Positions 21,833-33,480 of a DNA stretch of 64,000 nt are shown piece after piece. Numbering within the stretch: the first letter of the stretch is position 1; every line of letters begins with the position of its first letter. The notes below the pieces were generated by a model. That model did not search any database, was not told where the DNA came from, and saw nothing but the letters and a program-made list of their open reading frames with translations. The stretch is from assembly GCA_032871835.1 (NCBI GenBank), contig CM065297.1, forward strand, positions 21,395,098-21,459,097, written 5' to 3'. Source of the DNA: Dipteronia dyeriana. Taxonomy: Eukaryota; Streptophyta; Magnoliopsida; Sapindales; Sapindaceae. The translations under genes and the position numbers were made by a program.

Positions 21833-24800
21833 TCAATTGGCGTTGACATCCCAATTCAAAGCAATAAGAGGGTGGTCTTTGAGATTGATAGATGATAGCC
21901 GGCAGCGAATGGTGTCAATAATGGAGCACACAACAACCGAGCTAGTCCTTTAGTGCCTTCAAAAATGCGGCAATTACGCTCTCTCAAATGTGATAAACAG
22001 CAGCCCCTAGACAAAGCTTGTTAGCCACAATAACAGAAGTGTTCTCTCTTCAATGGGTGGACGCCCAAGCAATAAAATCATTCCAGCAAAGACCAATCCA
22101 GTGAGTCCCACAATAGTTCAGAATTTGAGTCCAAGTGGCTCTACTAAATAAACACTCAAAGAACAGGTGAGCATGAGACCCGAGATGGGAGTTGCAAAGA
22201 ACAAAAGTAGAAACAGCCGATGGTCATATTTATGAATGCGGTCTCTGGTAGGGAGCCTACCTCTAACAGCCATCCAAAGTATGAAACTCATTCTCAAAAT
22301 GTTTTGAGGGAACCAAACCAGCTTGAACCAAGGAACAATAGGGTGAAGGGATCTAAGAGAAGCCAAAACAGAAGATGCTGAGTAGATGCCATTGGAAGAA
22401 GGGAGCCATCGAATACTATCCTCTATATTAGAGTTAGGATTGTAAGAAGGCATCCTACTTCTAATTTCTACAAGATCAATGGATATAATAGCTGGCCAAT
22501 TCCAAGAATCAACAAGAATAATGGCATTAACCGTTGCATTGAGAGGGAGGCCAAAATCATAAACCACATGGGGGCTCTATATCGAAAGGAGAGGACCATC
22601 CGGATTCCAATTATCAAACCATAAGGAAGTACGAGAACCATTACCAATGTATTGCTGAATTAAAAGATGAGCAATTGGCAGAAGATAGAGGAGTTTACTC
22701 CAATTCCAAGAGCGGGTGGAATGAGCTTTAGCCACCCAAAGATTAGAGCCTTTGAGGTGATAGGTTTTGATCCAAGAAGTCCAGAGGTTATTCGTTCCAT
22801 AAATCAGAATAGAAAGATGCCTAATCATCAGGGCATTGTTCCAAGAAGAGAGATCTTTGATTCCAGGACCACCCTCTTTCTTAAGGAGACAAATATCAGA
22901 CCAAAATTTTTTTGCACATTTACTATCACCTTCAAGCCCTTTCCACAAGAAACTTCAGAATTTCTGTTCTATAATCTTTAAAATCTTGATAGGAAGGTAG
23001 AGATAACTAGCCCAAAAGACTTGTAAACTTGACAAAACCGAAATAATGAGCTACAAGCGACCCTCATAAGAGAGGCCACGGTTCATCCAAGGGGTAAGTT
23101 TGCCTGAAACTTTGTCCACAAGAGGGGAGCAATCCCGAAGACAAAGTTTAGTAGAGATGATAGGGATTCGTAGATAGCGAAACCCGAAGTAAAGATATTG
23201 CTCTTGGCTTGATTAGCAAGGAGGCTCGAAAGCAAGGAGAACTCATCAAGGGCAGCCTTAAAGACTAGCGCTGAAGAAGGGGAGCCATGGCAAGGCATAA
23301 TAAGGTCATAAGCAAAACAAAGGTGGGAGAGCTTTTTCTTGTCACACCTCCAATGATACTTGAAGCTCGAAAAGTCCGTAATTCGTTTGATCAGAATTTT
23401 AGATAGAACTTCCATAGCTATAACAAAGAGGTATGGGGACATAGAATCCCCTTGCCGAATTCCTCTTTTCCCAGAGAAAAAACTAGCTAGTTTACCATTG
23501 ATGGAGATAGAGAACTTGGGGGTAGTAAGGCAAGCTTTGATCCAAGTAATAATCTTAGGAGGAAAGTGAAAATCGGCTAGGGTTTCAAGCAAGAAGCCTC
23601 AATCCACCATGTCAAAAGCCTTAATCAAATCTACTTTTAGAGCCAACCTAGGGTAGCCAATATCTTTATGATAATTCCTCATAAGTTCTTACGCAAGAAG
23701 AATGTTGTCCCCTATACTCCTACCAGCCACAAAAGCCGATTGGGAATGGTTGATAATATCTGGGACACAAGGTTTGATCCTATTGGCAATGATCATAACA
23801 ATGATCTTATAGAGAGTGTTGCAACAAGATATAGGTCTAAAGTCTTTCATCTTAGAAAGGTTTAGGACTTTAGGGACCAACCCTAGAATCGTAGTATTTA
23901 GTTCTATACGAAGATTACCAGACCTAAAGAATTATTGGATAGCATTAATCACATCTTCACCAACAATGTCCCAAGTTTTCTTGAAAAAATGAGCGTTGAA
24001 CCCATCCGGACCAGTTGCCTTGTTAGGGTGGAGCGAGAAGCAGACCTCTCGAATCTCATCATTAGTGACATCTCTGTCCATTGAATCAGCGTGATCATTG
24101 GAGATGACATTTTCAATAATATTGCTCAAAGTACCAATGCCATGTCTAACGGGCATAGACCAACCAAGAATATTCTGAAAATGACGGATAGCCTCATTCT
24201 TGACCAGAATGTCACCTTCAATCAAGGAGCCATCATCACCAGTAAAAGAGTGGATCTTGCTTCTATTGCGTCTACCATTGACGGCTTTGAAGAAATAAGA
24301 GGAGTTGCAATCACCAGCCTTAAGCCATTGGATTCTAGATTTTTGCCTTAGAAGGTCCTCTTCAGCTTGGAGACTCGAAGTATAATAGCTTGTAAGCTCT
24401 TTTTCCTGATTTTTAAGGTTAGAATCAAAGGGTTGCTGATAAAGGAGGCGTTGACAATCATCAAGGGCAACTTTTGCTTCAATCAAATTAGTTGTCAAGT
24501 TGTCCACCTCGTCATTGTTAAGAGTCTTAAGAACCTTTTTCAGATTTCGAAGCTTAGAGCAAAGCTTGTACTGCAAAGTGCAATGAACTTACTCCCTCCA
24601 ACACCTCTCAGCCAAGGGGAGGAAATCTGCTCTATCAGTTAGAAAGTTGAAAATTTTGAAAGGGCGTTTTTTCTTAATACCTTGAAACCCAAGTTTAACC
24701 ACGAAGGGACAATGATCCGAAATGCTAGGGGAAAGGAAAATAGCTTAAGAGTTCTCATACTTGACAAGCCAATCATTGTTGACAAGAACTCTATCCAATT

Positions 24801-25386
24801 TCTTATAGATACAATCGTTGCTTCTCTTGTTGTACCAAGTATGAAGAAAACCTGAGAAACGAAGATCATTAAGCTCCGAAGCTTGAAGACAGTCATTGAA
24901 CTCCTCTATAGCACCCAAAATTCTGGAGCAACCCCCAATTGACTCACCCACATTCCTAGAGACATTAAAATCACCAAGCACAATCCAAGGAGAACCATGC
25001 TGATTTGATCACATGCTTTATCAAAGAGCCTTCCTTAATCTATCATCATTAAAGCCATAAACAAAGGAGATTCTAAACCGGTTATAGGTGTCCAAAATAC
25101 AAGCATTACAATGGATGATCTGATCAGTTTCACTAATTTTAGTGATATTGAGAATTCTAGGATCCAAACCAACCCAAATTCTTCCAAGGCCATGACTATT
25201 TTAATTATCTATCATATCCCAATCTTTGAAAACTGAATTGGTAACAAGAGTTTTCTTGTTAATTCTCACTCTTGTCTCCATTAAACAAACTAGATCGATG
25301 TTATGGTCGAGCAACAATTTCCTAACTTCTTATTGTTTAGAGGTGGAGTTTAGACCCCTAGTGTTCCAAAATGCTAGATTAATCAT
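21833..25386 (-). pseudogene. LINE ORF2: endonuclease and reverse transcriptase
   Basis: It starts at ATG 25386 and ends at TGA 21833-21835, about 1180 codons, the usual size for plant L1 ORF2. The order is: APE-type endonuclease (LAFWNTRGLN, LVCLMETRVR, VYGF, LGDFNVSRN, KLDRVLVN), which nicks target DNA; RT linker and palm (NKATGPDGFNAHFFKKTW; FRPISCCNTLYKII; SAFVAGRSIGDNILLA; KRGIRQGDSMSPYLFVIAME); and a C-terminal zinc-binding domain. The RT catalytic box reads FAYDL near 23305-23320 where the family has FADDL, so the first catalytic Asp is Tyr. Stops occur early (after SKQ near 25330) and later, with frame changes at about 23640, 23060 and 22570. Confidence 0.9.
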
Positions 25387-27918
25387 CAAGAGGTTGAAAA
25401 GGCGTTACCTTAGCTTGCGAGCTATTAACCTTGCCTTTCTTAGCAGTTCGTTTCTTCCCCTTTTTCTTGCTAGAGGAATTCGTGGGCTGGAGAGCCCTTT
25501 GATAGTGAACCCATCAATGTTTTTTTATTTTTGAGTGCCATAGGGAGTGGTCTGGAGAGGCCGTAGTAGGAGAATCAACATCAACACTTTGGTCATTGCA
25601 CTGGCCCAGAAAGGCCGAAGTTGGAGGAACAACATCATTACGTTGGTCGTTGCTCTGATATTTGCATTGGTCATAGCGGTTATCAGCATCCTCTTCAATA
25701 GCTGCAAAATTGTTGGTGGTATCAACAACCCTTTCCATAGAGAGGTCTTGGCATTGGTCATGGTTAGGTAGGAAGGTGGGACATAAAGAAGGCTTATTTT
25801 TAGTATTACAAGTGGAGACAATTTCATCATCTTTTGAGTAGCCAAAAGGAGGAGGTTCCATGCATGCTTGGGGAGAGCATACCAAGGGAGCATCTCGATT
25901 ATTGACTCTCCTTCATTCTTGTTTAAGCTTTGGAGCAGAAACATTTTCAGATATGGAAAGAAAAGGCTTAAGCTTAGGGCAATTAGTAATAGAGGGGCCA
26001 AAACACTTGCATTCAGCACAACCTTTTGGTTTCCATTGGTATTCCACCAAGATTTCCACGTTTTCTCCATGTTCTAGGCTTAAACTATCACCCATAAATA
26101 GGTAAAATGAATCAACAAGGTCACAAGAGGCATTAATTTCAATACAAACCTTAGCAAAGGAAATTCTCTTCAAGGATTCAGTTAAGCTATCAGCATAGAG
26201 GGGCTTACCAACCGCACTAGCGATATGGCTTAGCCCTTCTTCATTCCAGTATTCATGGGGAATGTTGAAGAGCTTAACCCAAACCAGAATTTTACAGTAG
26301 GAATCTTTAGATAGATTGAGCCTAGGATGCCATTTTTTTAGGATCATCATCCTTCCCATAAATAACCAAGGGCAAGCCTCTAATACCTTAGAACAAGCTT
26401 CATCATCCGAGAATTTAAAGAAGTAGAACCCCTTATCATTAGCTAGGACTTCCAACAGGCCACGGTTGCCTCAAATACGCATGGCTATGTTGTTAACTAG
26501 AGAAAATGGGAGTTTTTTCTCAGTAAAATAACCCACCAAGCAGTTCTTCCAAGCTTTAGAGCCATTCTCTGCAATTTCTAAGGGAGAAGAGACACTTCCT
26601 ATTTCCTCTATGAAAGGGTTGGTAATATTTAAGATTCATAGGCCTACTAGAAGGGGGATCCATAAGTGGATCATGATGAGCACCTTTCAGCACATTACTA
26701 TAAGAAATAGAGCTTTTCTCTGAAATTATAGGAGGCAATTGACCTATAGCATTGCTGGCATCTTTAGTCACCAAAAGAGTAATGATATGAATACCTTTAT
26801 TATGGGGCAACACATAATTGCTAAAAGAGGATACCTCCTCTAGCTGGACTTTTTGACCTTCAACAATAGCGGAGGGACAAGCTTCTCTTTTAGAGGCAGG
26901 CTTTTCAACCATACCAAAAGAGGAAAAAAGAGCCTGGTCTAGCTGGGCAGGTCTATAGACATCAAGGGCAGGCTTTTCAGACCTATTACATTGATCCATG
27001 GTCCCTTTCATCTTCCCCAACTCGTTCTTGAGATGAACAACAAAGCTTGAAACTTCAGAACCTCCACTGTTACCTAAATTAGCTGCAATAGTTGAGGTTT
27101 GTGGGCTACTTGATAGGACCCTTTAGCGTTAGCAACAACAACTCTATTGGATGTACTATGACCAGTTCTTGCATGGTTGGTGGCATCATTTAAAATGTTC
27201 TTGGGTATGATCGAACAATGCCCTCTTTTGGTAGACCCATTGCTGCACTAAATAGAATCATTAGCTTTTAAAAAACAAGAAGCACCAGTTGAAGAAAATT
27301 CGTGGGGGGGAGGTAAAGGTTGGTCTTGCAAGGATGGAATGCTAGAGATGGAAGAAGATGAAGCCTTTGGGAATGTAGGCTTTTCAGCATTACCAGATGT
27401 AGACAAAGGTTGATTAGGCTCTTTAGCACCATGAGTAGGTTTCCCAGCCCTATTACCTTGGTCCATGGACCCTTTCTTCTTTCCCATCACGTTTTGGAGA
27501 GGGGTCGCCAGATTTGAACCTTCAAGAACTCCATTGTTGCCTATAATGGTTGCAGGAGATGAAGCTCGAAGGATATATTTGGGAACTATAGCAGCTGAAC
27601 TGAGAACTCTAGGACCAGCTCCTCCATGGTTAGGCAAGCTAGAAAGATGACCTCCTTTGTTGGATTTTGTTGTTACTTTTAATAGGAACATTGGGTTTAA
27701 AATGGAAATAACCCTAGCAGAGGAGACTTTAGGAGTAGAGGAAAGAGGTTGGTCTTCCATGGAAGAAATGGGAGGAAGAACACTAGAAATGAAGGGGGAA
27801 AAGTTTTCTGAAATAAGAGGCTTTTCCATGGTAGAATCCATAGATATGACCAAAGAGTGGGACGAAGAAGGTTTGATGTAACCTAAGGAGGAAGAGATGA
27901 GTGTTTAGATGAGGAAGC
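25379..27918 (-). pseudogene. LINE ORF1: DUF4283 and zinc-knuckle RNA-binding protein
   Basis: It probably starts at ATG 27918 (MASSSKHSSLPP, followed at once by a stop) and ends with a Lys-rich tail (SSSKKKGKKRTAKKGK) at TAA 25379. A Ser/Pro-rich N-terminal half (27853-26556) precedes a DUF4283-type domain (26455-25913: GFYFFKFSDDEACSKVLEAC, PWLFMGRMMILKKW). The knuckle is CAECKCFGPSITNC, in which the His of CCHC is replaced by Pro. ORF1 proteins of plant LINEs bind the RNA. The N-terminal half contains an internal duplication, see findings. Several stops and frame changes interrupt it. Confidence 0.85.
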
Positions 27919-27942
27919 CATGGATGGAGAAGAATCCACTAT

Positions 27943-28825
27943 GAAAAGGTTAATGCCATTAATCTTGATGATAATTGGAGTTGGCCTACTGCTATGTCCA
28001 TTGACCTTGCTGAAATTCAGAGTCGTATGTCTTCTTACAACCCAAACTCTACTTTGGATGATAGACTTCTGTGGCTTTCTTCTTCTAATGGCATTTATTC
28101 AGTTGCGTCTGTTATGGAGTCTCTTAGAACCCCTCATTCTTTGGTTTCTTGGTATAAAATTTTATGGTTCCCGTAGAATATCCCAAGGATGGGTTTCATC
28201 CTTTGGTTGGCTATTAAAGGTAGGCTTTCTACCTTGGATCTTGTTTAGCGCTACGACCCTCAAGTTGTTACTACGTGTGTCTTTTGTAACTCTCAAGCCG
28301 AGACTCATGCTCACCTTTTCTTTGAGTGTTTTTATTGCAAAGCCATATGGACATAACTTTTAAATAAATGTGGTTGTCTTGGGATTCATCTTAGCTGGAA
28401 TGATCTTATTGAATGGATGTCCATTCATTGGAAGGGGAGCTCCCCCTCCGTCGTGACAAAAAAACTTTGTCTTGCGGCTGCCATCTATTTTATTTAGAGA
28501 GAGCAAAATTGTCGTATTTTTAAGAGCTCTCAAAATTCCAGTGGAGAGGTTGCCCAGATCATTACAGATACTATTCGTTGCAGGCTCTCTTCTCTTAAGT
28601 TGAAGAAGTAGCCTCTCATTATCCTATCATCTCTAGTTATCCCTAGGTGGTGTGGGCTTGTGTTGTGCTCAGTGCTCTTTGTAAAGCCTTTGTTTTAGCT
28701 CTTATTAGAGAGTTTGTTGTTTGAACATTGTTTCTGGGCTTTGTGTCCCTTTCTTCCTGGGGATGCCCCTTGTATTTATACATTCCTTCTTTCTTTCTAT
28801 GATACTATTTACTTACCCAAAAAAA
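27943..28825 (+). mobile_element. 5'-truncated LINE of the same family, plus strand
   Basis: It begins within ORF2 (VNAINLDDNWSWPT in place of VNAIILVDSWNWPA of the larger LINE) and includes the zinc-binding domain (CVFCNSQAETHAHLFFEC), ORF2 stop at 28609-28611, a 3' UTR ending TTTGTGTCCCTTTCTTCC..., and a 7-bp A-run at 28819-28825. Two stops (WFP*NIPRM and DLV*RYDP) interrupt the frame. It shares the 3' UTR end with the larger LINE but is clearly diverged, so it is a separate insertion. Its 5' end meets the 5' end of the minus-strand LINE head to head. Confidence 0.85.
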
Positions 28826-29651
28826 TGGGCTGGGATAAGAATGAGGCAGCAAGGAATTCTAGAGAGAAGGAGGAGCATCTCTCTCTTCTAATGCCTAAAA
28901 AGAAATTAAGGAAATGATTGCTTATACTATTATTTCTTCTTTTTTAAATATCATTAATTTTGGCTTAATGATGGAATCGAGAATATCTAGGAAAGAGATA
29001 ATTTTGTTTACTATTTGGACTCAATCTTTTGCCCTACACGTATGCAGCGTTTCAATCTAATTTGGAAAGTGAAGGTGATCCTATATATTACACTGGTGAG
29101 ATACGTCATGGAGGCCACCGAATATGGCGTTCACTGTTTTGAAAGGTGAGGTAGATCCATGCTTTTGTCTTGATATTAGGAGCTCGATCCAACCTTTCTA
29201 AGTTCTTTTAGGAGCTTGAAATGACTATGTTAGCGATGACGGAGCTTCTGCAAGCTTCCTCCTACCTACCTAGATGGATTTTCCTCCTTCATCGACGAGA
29301 TGGAGCGATACCGTAGTACGATCTTAATGCCTTACAGATCTCTCTCAGAGTCTAGAGAGGATGGCGGGATTCTAGGGAGGCTGAGAGGTAATTTCAACCT
29401 TAGGGAGCCTGGATTGTCCAGTATCGGTCTTGCATTGGGTTCTTATTTTGATGTAAGAAGCTTGATCTGATCATGTCAAGCTTCACCTGGGGGTGTTCCC
29501 AGGGTGCGATGACCTTTCCTCGCTTCTGCGGGGTTGCCCAATTGCTCGACCCCTGGAACCTCAGTACCCTGCCAGGTAATCTCAGATTTAGACCCTGGCT
29601 AGGAGAGTGGGGAATTTTCTTTTGGTCCCTAGCCAAATTTTGCTATTAACA
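28826..29651 (-). repeat. Element D 3' LTR, truncated at its outer end
   Basis: It aligns with about 35880-36595 through shared blocks such as CACGTATG near 29035/36135 and GGTGTTCC near 29490/36440. The outer end is lost at the LINE A-run (28825). Inner end 29651 reads TGTTAATAGCAAAATTTGG on the minus strand. Confidence 0.7.
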
Positions 29652-29821
29652 GAAGTCCACTCTGACTTGAACACCTGTGATTGAGTTGGGGTTTGAGTTA
29701 GACTTCTCGTTTTAATTAGGAAAATTTCCCTCCATTGTTGTTACCAGAATCTTAGTGGAAATTTTCTCATTAAATGCATGAGAGACGTGGTGAACCGAGA
29801 CCGGTGCGTTTCTCAAAACAA
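29652..29821 (-). other. Element D 3' UTR with PPT
   Basis: This segment aligns with 549-715 next to the host element LTR, including a TCTGACTTGAAC block. On the minus strand it ends in a purine-rich tract against the LTR. Confidence 0.6.
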
Positions 29822-32800
29822 TCCCGATGCGTTACGCTGGCTCTGACCGTTTTGTTTAAATACCTAGCAATCTTGTTTTGGTAAACTGGTACTTTCTCAG
29901 CTGCCAGATCTTGTTTCTCTTTCAGGAGGTCTAGATTGGCTCAGAGCATGACATCGTTGCTCTCTGGCTCAAAGTGTTGTACGCTGAACGAGATCAACTT
30001 ATGCTCGATGGAAAAGACTGATTCTACCCTGAAGGCCAGAGAGTAGGGTGTTTCTCCGGTAGTTGTCCTCTTCAAGGTTCGATATGCCCAGAGAACCTCG
30101 GGGAGCTCCTCGACCCACTTGCCTTTCTTCTGCTACAACTTCTTATTCAAAAACATCTTGATGGTCTTGTTGGTAGACTTGACCAGCCCATTAGTCTGAG
30201 GATGAGCTACTGAAGCCAGCCTGAGGTCGATTGCGAAGCCTTTACATAAGTCCTTGAATCGGCCATTGTCGAATTGTTTACCTAGGTCAGCTATTATAAT
30301 GAGCGGAGTTCTGAACCTGCAAACCATGTTGGTTATGATGAACTTGGTCGTATTCTCTTCTGAAATCTATGAGAGAGGTCCTGCTTCAACCCACCTTGTG
30401 AAATAATCAATTGCAATGGTAGCGTGCTTAGCCTGCTCAAGTGCGGTGAGAAATGGACCGATCAGGTCAATCCCCCATATGGTGAATTGGTAAGGTGAAC
30501 TGATTGATGATAGTCACTCTGGAGAAAGGTGGCTCAAGTTCAAGGTCCTCTGGCACGGTTCACATGACTGCATAAGCACCTTCGCGTCTTGGTAAATAGT
30601 TGGGTAATAATACCCCATGCGAAGCACTTGATACGCTAAAACCTCCCCACCGATATGATTTCCACAGTCCTAGAGTGGACTTCTCTTATTACCCAACAGA
30701 CATCGTCAATATGCAGATATTGAAGTAAAGGAAGAGATATGCCCCTCTTATAGAGGTACCCATCTATCTAGCAATACCGGATAGATAACCTCTTAGTTTT
30801 TCTGGCTTGCTTGGGATCTTCGGGAAGCTTTCGTTTCTAGAGGTAGGCAGCTATTGGGTCCATTCAACAAGGCAACCGCTCAACGGGGTAGATTTCCTTA
30901 CCCTCTGTTATGCTTGATTGGGAGATCACCTAGAGGGCCACTCTCCTAGATAAGGCTTGACTCACATTCGCAGCTATCATTTCTAAGACGTTTGCCCGAC
31001 AGTTTTGCTGTCGAAGTATCAGCTCATTCTGGAACCCTTTGAACCTTTCCCTAAGTTGTTGGACCAGCTTTAGTTAGGCAGCCATGTTATCATCCCTGGC
31101 TTGGTAAAGTGATGTAACCTGGTTGACAATGAGCAATGAGTCACTCTTGACGTGAAAATGATTAGCCACAAGCTCAAGGGCGACCTTCATTTCTACTTTT
31201 AGAGCTTCATACTCAGCTTCATTATTAGTCGCTTTGAACTCAAACCTAAAATAGTGGTAGCATTCTGTTCTTTCCGGGTCTATCAAGACAATGCCGGCTC
31301 TTCCCCTTGCCTGTCCAGATGCTCCATCGGTGTAAAGAATCCATGCATTATAGCCTTCTGACCAATTATCATTCTTTGGAAGCTTCATAGGAGCCAGATT
31401 CATTACTACCGGGGTCTTTTCACTTAAGAGGGTTGAGAATTCAACTACAAAGTCTACTATGGCCTAAGCTTTGATTGTTGTTCGAGACTTGTACTTTAGA
31501 TCAAATTAGGTGAGCTCTAAGGCCCACAAGACTAGCCTTCCAAATACGTTCGACCTCTATAAGAATTGGTGGAGGGGTTGATCCATCACCATCGCCATTC
31601 TATGGGCTTGAAAATAGGAATGAAGCTTCCTGGTCAAGATAACCAAGGCAAGGGCGAGCTTCTCAAGGAGGACGTAGTTCTTCTCAGGCTTGGACAGTGC
31701 ATGACTGACATATTAGATAAGTCACTGGATCCCATCCCTGCACTCCTTAACTAAAGCCCCACTTACGTCTGTTTCTGACACGGCTAAGTAGATCTGTAAC
31801 TCTTCTCTCGGTATAGGCTTAACTAGCAGTTGCTGGCTGGCGAGGTAATTCTTTAAGTCCTGGAAAGCTCGCTCACTGTCTTGGTCATATTTCATGTTCC
31901 TCCCCTACTTGATGGCCTTGAAGAAGAGAAGGCATTTATCTGTGGAACACGAAATGAACCTGTTGAGTGCTGCTATACGCCCTGTCAGCACTTAAACTTA
32001 TTTGAGAGTGGTCAGAGAATCTAGATTCAAGATAGTCCAGATTTTTTTTGGATTGGCTTCTATACCCTTTTCATGAACCATGAAGTCTAAAAATTTTCTC
32101 GCAGTTACCCCGATTGCACACTTGGAGGGGTTTAATAACATCTGATTTTCCCTTAGGGTTAGGAAAGTTCTGCTTAGGTCATCTTGATGTTCATTAATGG
32201 TTTGGGACTTGGTAATCATATCATCAATGTACTCCTCCATCGACCTCATAATTTCTAGTTTGAACAACCGGTTGACAGCCATTAGTATGTAGCCCCTGCG
32301 TTCTTAGGGCCAAATGGCATTACCTTATAGCAGTACAGACCCTGGTTTGTGATGAAGCTGGCATTGTCTTGGTCGGCGGGGTGCATCATGATATGATTGT
32401 ACCCTGAGAATGTGTCTGTGAAGCTTATGAGCTTGTTTTTTGTTATAGAGTCGTAGAGGAAAGCTATCTTTCGGGCATGCCTGATTGTGGTCGGTGTAGT
32501 CGACTCACATATGCCACTTCCCGTTTATCTTGGTGATCATGACCATATTAGTGACCCACTCATGGTACCGGGCTTCTCTGATGAAACCAACTTTGATCGG
32601 CTTGTCAACTTCATCTTGAACTGCAGTGTTTCTCTCAGTGTTAAAGTAATGCTTCTTCTGTTTGATGGGTTTAAAGGTTGGATCTATTACTAGTCGATGA
32701 GCTGCCAAAGATATTGAGATCCTCAGCCTCTCGTTGTGGCTCCAAGAAAATATGTCATTAAATTCTCAAAAAAGCTTGATCAAACCTTCCTTCACCCTTG

Positions 32801-33480
32801 GCTTTAGGGTAGTTCCAACCTTGACTACCTTGGAGAGGTCATTACCTCTGATTGATATTTCCTCTTACTCATTTATGGGATATCCGTTGGCCCATTCCAG
32901 ATTTTCCTCTAGCTCATTATCGTCTTGGATGTTATCCTCAGGATCTTCCTCGGGCTCTGGGATTTCGAGACCATCTTCTGGCAATCTCTATTCACAAAGT
33001 ACGGCAACCTGGGTGAATTGCTTTGCCAAAGCTGCAGGGTTTGCAGACACTGCATAATATTTCCTAGCAGTTTGCTTGTCTTCACGCACCTCACATAAAT
33101 TGTTCCCAACCGGAAATTTTAAGACATTATAGTATATAGACAAAACCCCATTCAGAGCTGGCAGAAATGGCCTTCCTAGTTTGGCGTTGTAGGCTGACGG
33201 GGTATCAATCACAACGAAATCTATCATGATGTTCTACTGAAGGGGTTTACTTTCTGTGATCACTGGGATGATCGTTGACACCATTAGTACGATTGAATCC
33301 CCAGTGAAGCCATACAACGGGGTTGTGCAACTATTGTTGCACTAATGCTTCAAATTGAGTTTCTCTAATGTATCTTTAAAAAGAATATCTAAACTACTTA
33401 CTGTGTCAATGAGCACGCTGTGAACCATGCAGTTGGCAATCTGTACCGTGATTACCATGGGATCGTCATGAGGCTGTACA
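29822..33480 (-). pseudogene. Element D pol: protease, RT, RNase H, integrase
   Basis: Domains from right to left: aspartic protease near 33420-32988 (LIDTVSSLDILF, where the family has DTG, so Gly is Val; then VVIDTPSAYNAKLGRPF); RT (32700-31998) with the catalytic YIDD at 32231-32220; RNase H (31403-31074, LYTDGASGQARGRAGIVLID; NNEAEYEAL); and integrase (30700-29822, YFTRWVEAGPLS; LGKQFDNGRFKDLCKG; VAHPQTNGLVKSTNKT). The DDE Glu position reads Lys (VKSTNK). Integrase stops before its C-terminal part because of a deletion at about 29822. Many stops and frame changes occur. Confidence 0.85.

Larger units (their letters stand above)
21599..27942 (-). mobile_element. L1-type LINE, near full length, inactive
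   Basis: Minus-strand non-LTR element of about 6.3 kb. An 11-bp T-run at 21599-21609 is its A-tail, preceded by a 3' UTR to about 21832, then ORF2 (21833-25386) and ORF1 (25379-27918). ORF1 and ORF2 overlap by 8 bp. The element inserted in the SIRE-like LTR, but no target duplication could be recovered because the other side is occupied by an opposed LINE fragment. Several stops, frameshifts and an RT active-site change make it inactive. Confidence 0.9.

Noticed and set aside
21599..28825. Twin-priming inversion of one LINE
   Set aside because: Both halves have separate A-tails at their outer ends and overlap in content (both contain the ORF2 C-terminus), so they are two insertions.
31566..31754. 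Plus-strand frames opposite element D pol (also 32487-33057 and 33513-33713)
   Set aside because: They are shadows of the minus-strand protease, RT and RNase H sequence.
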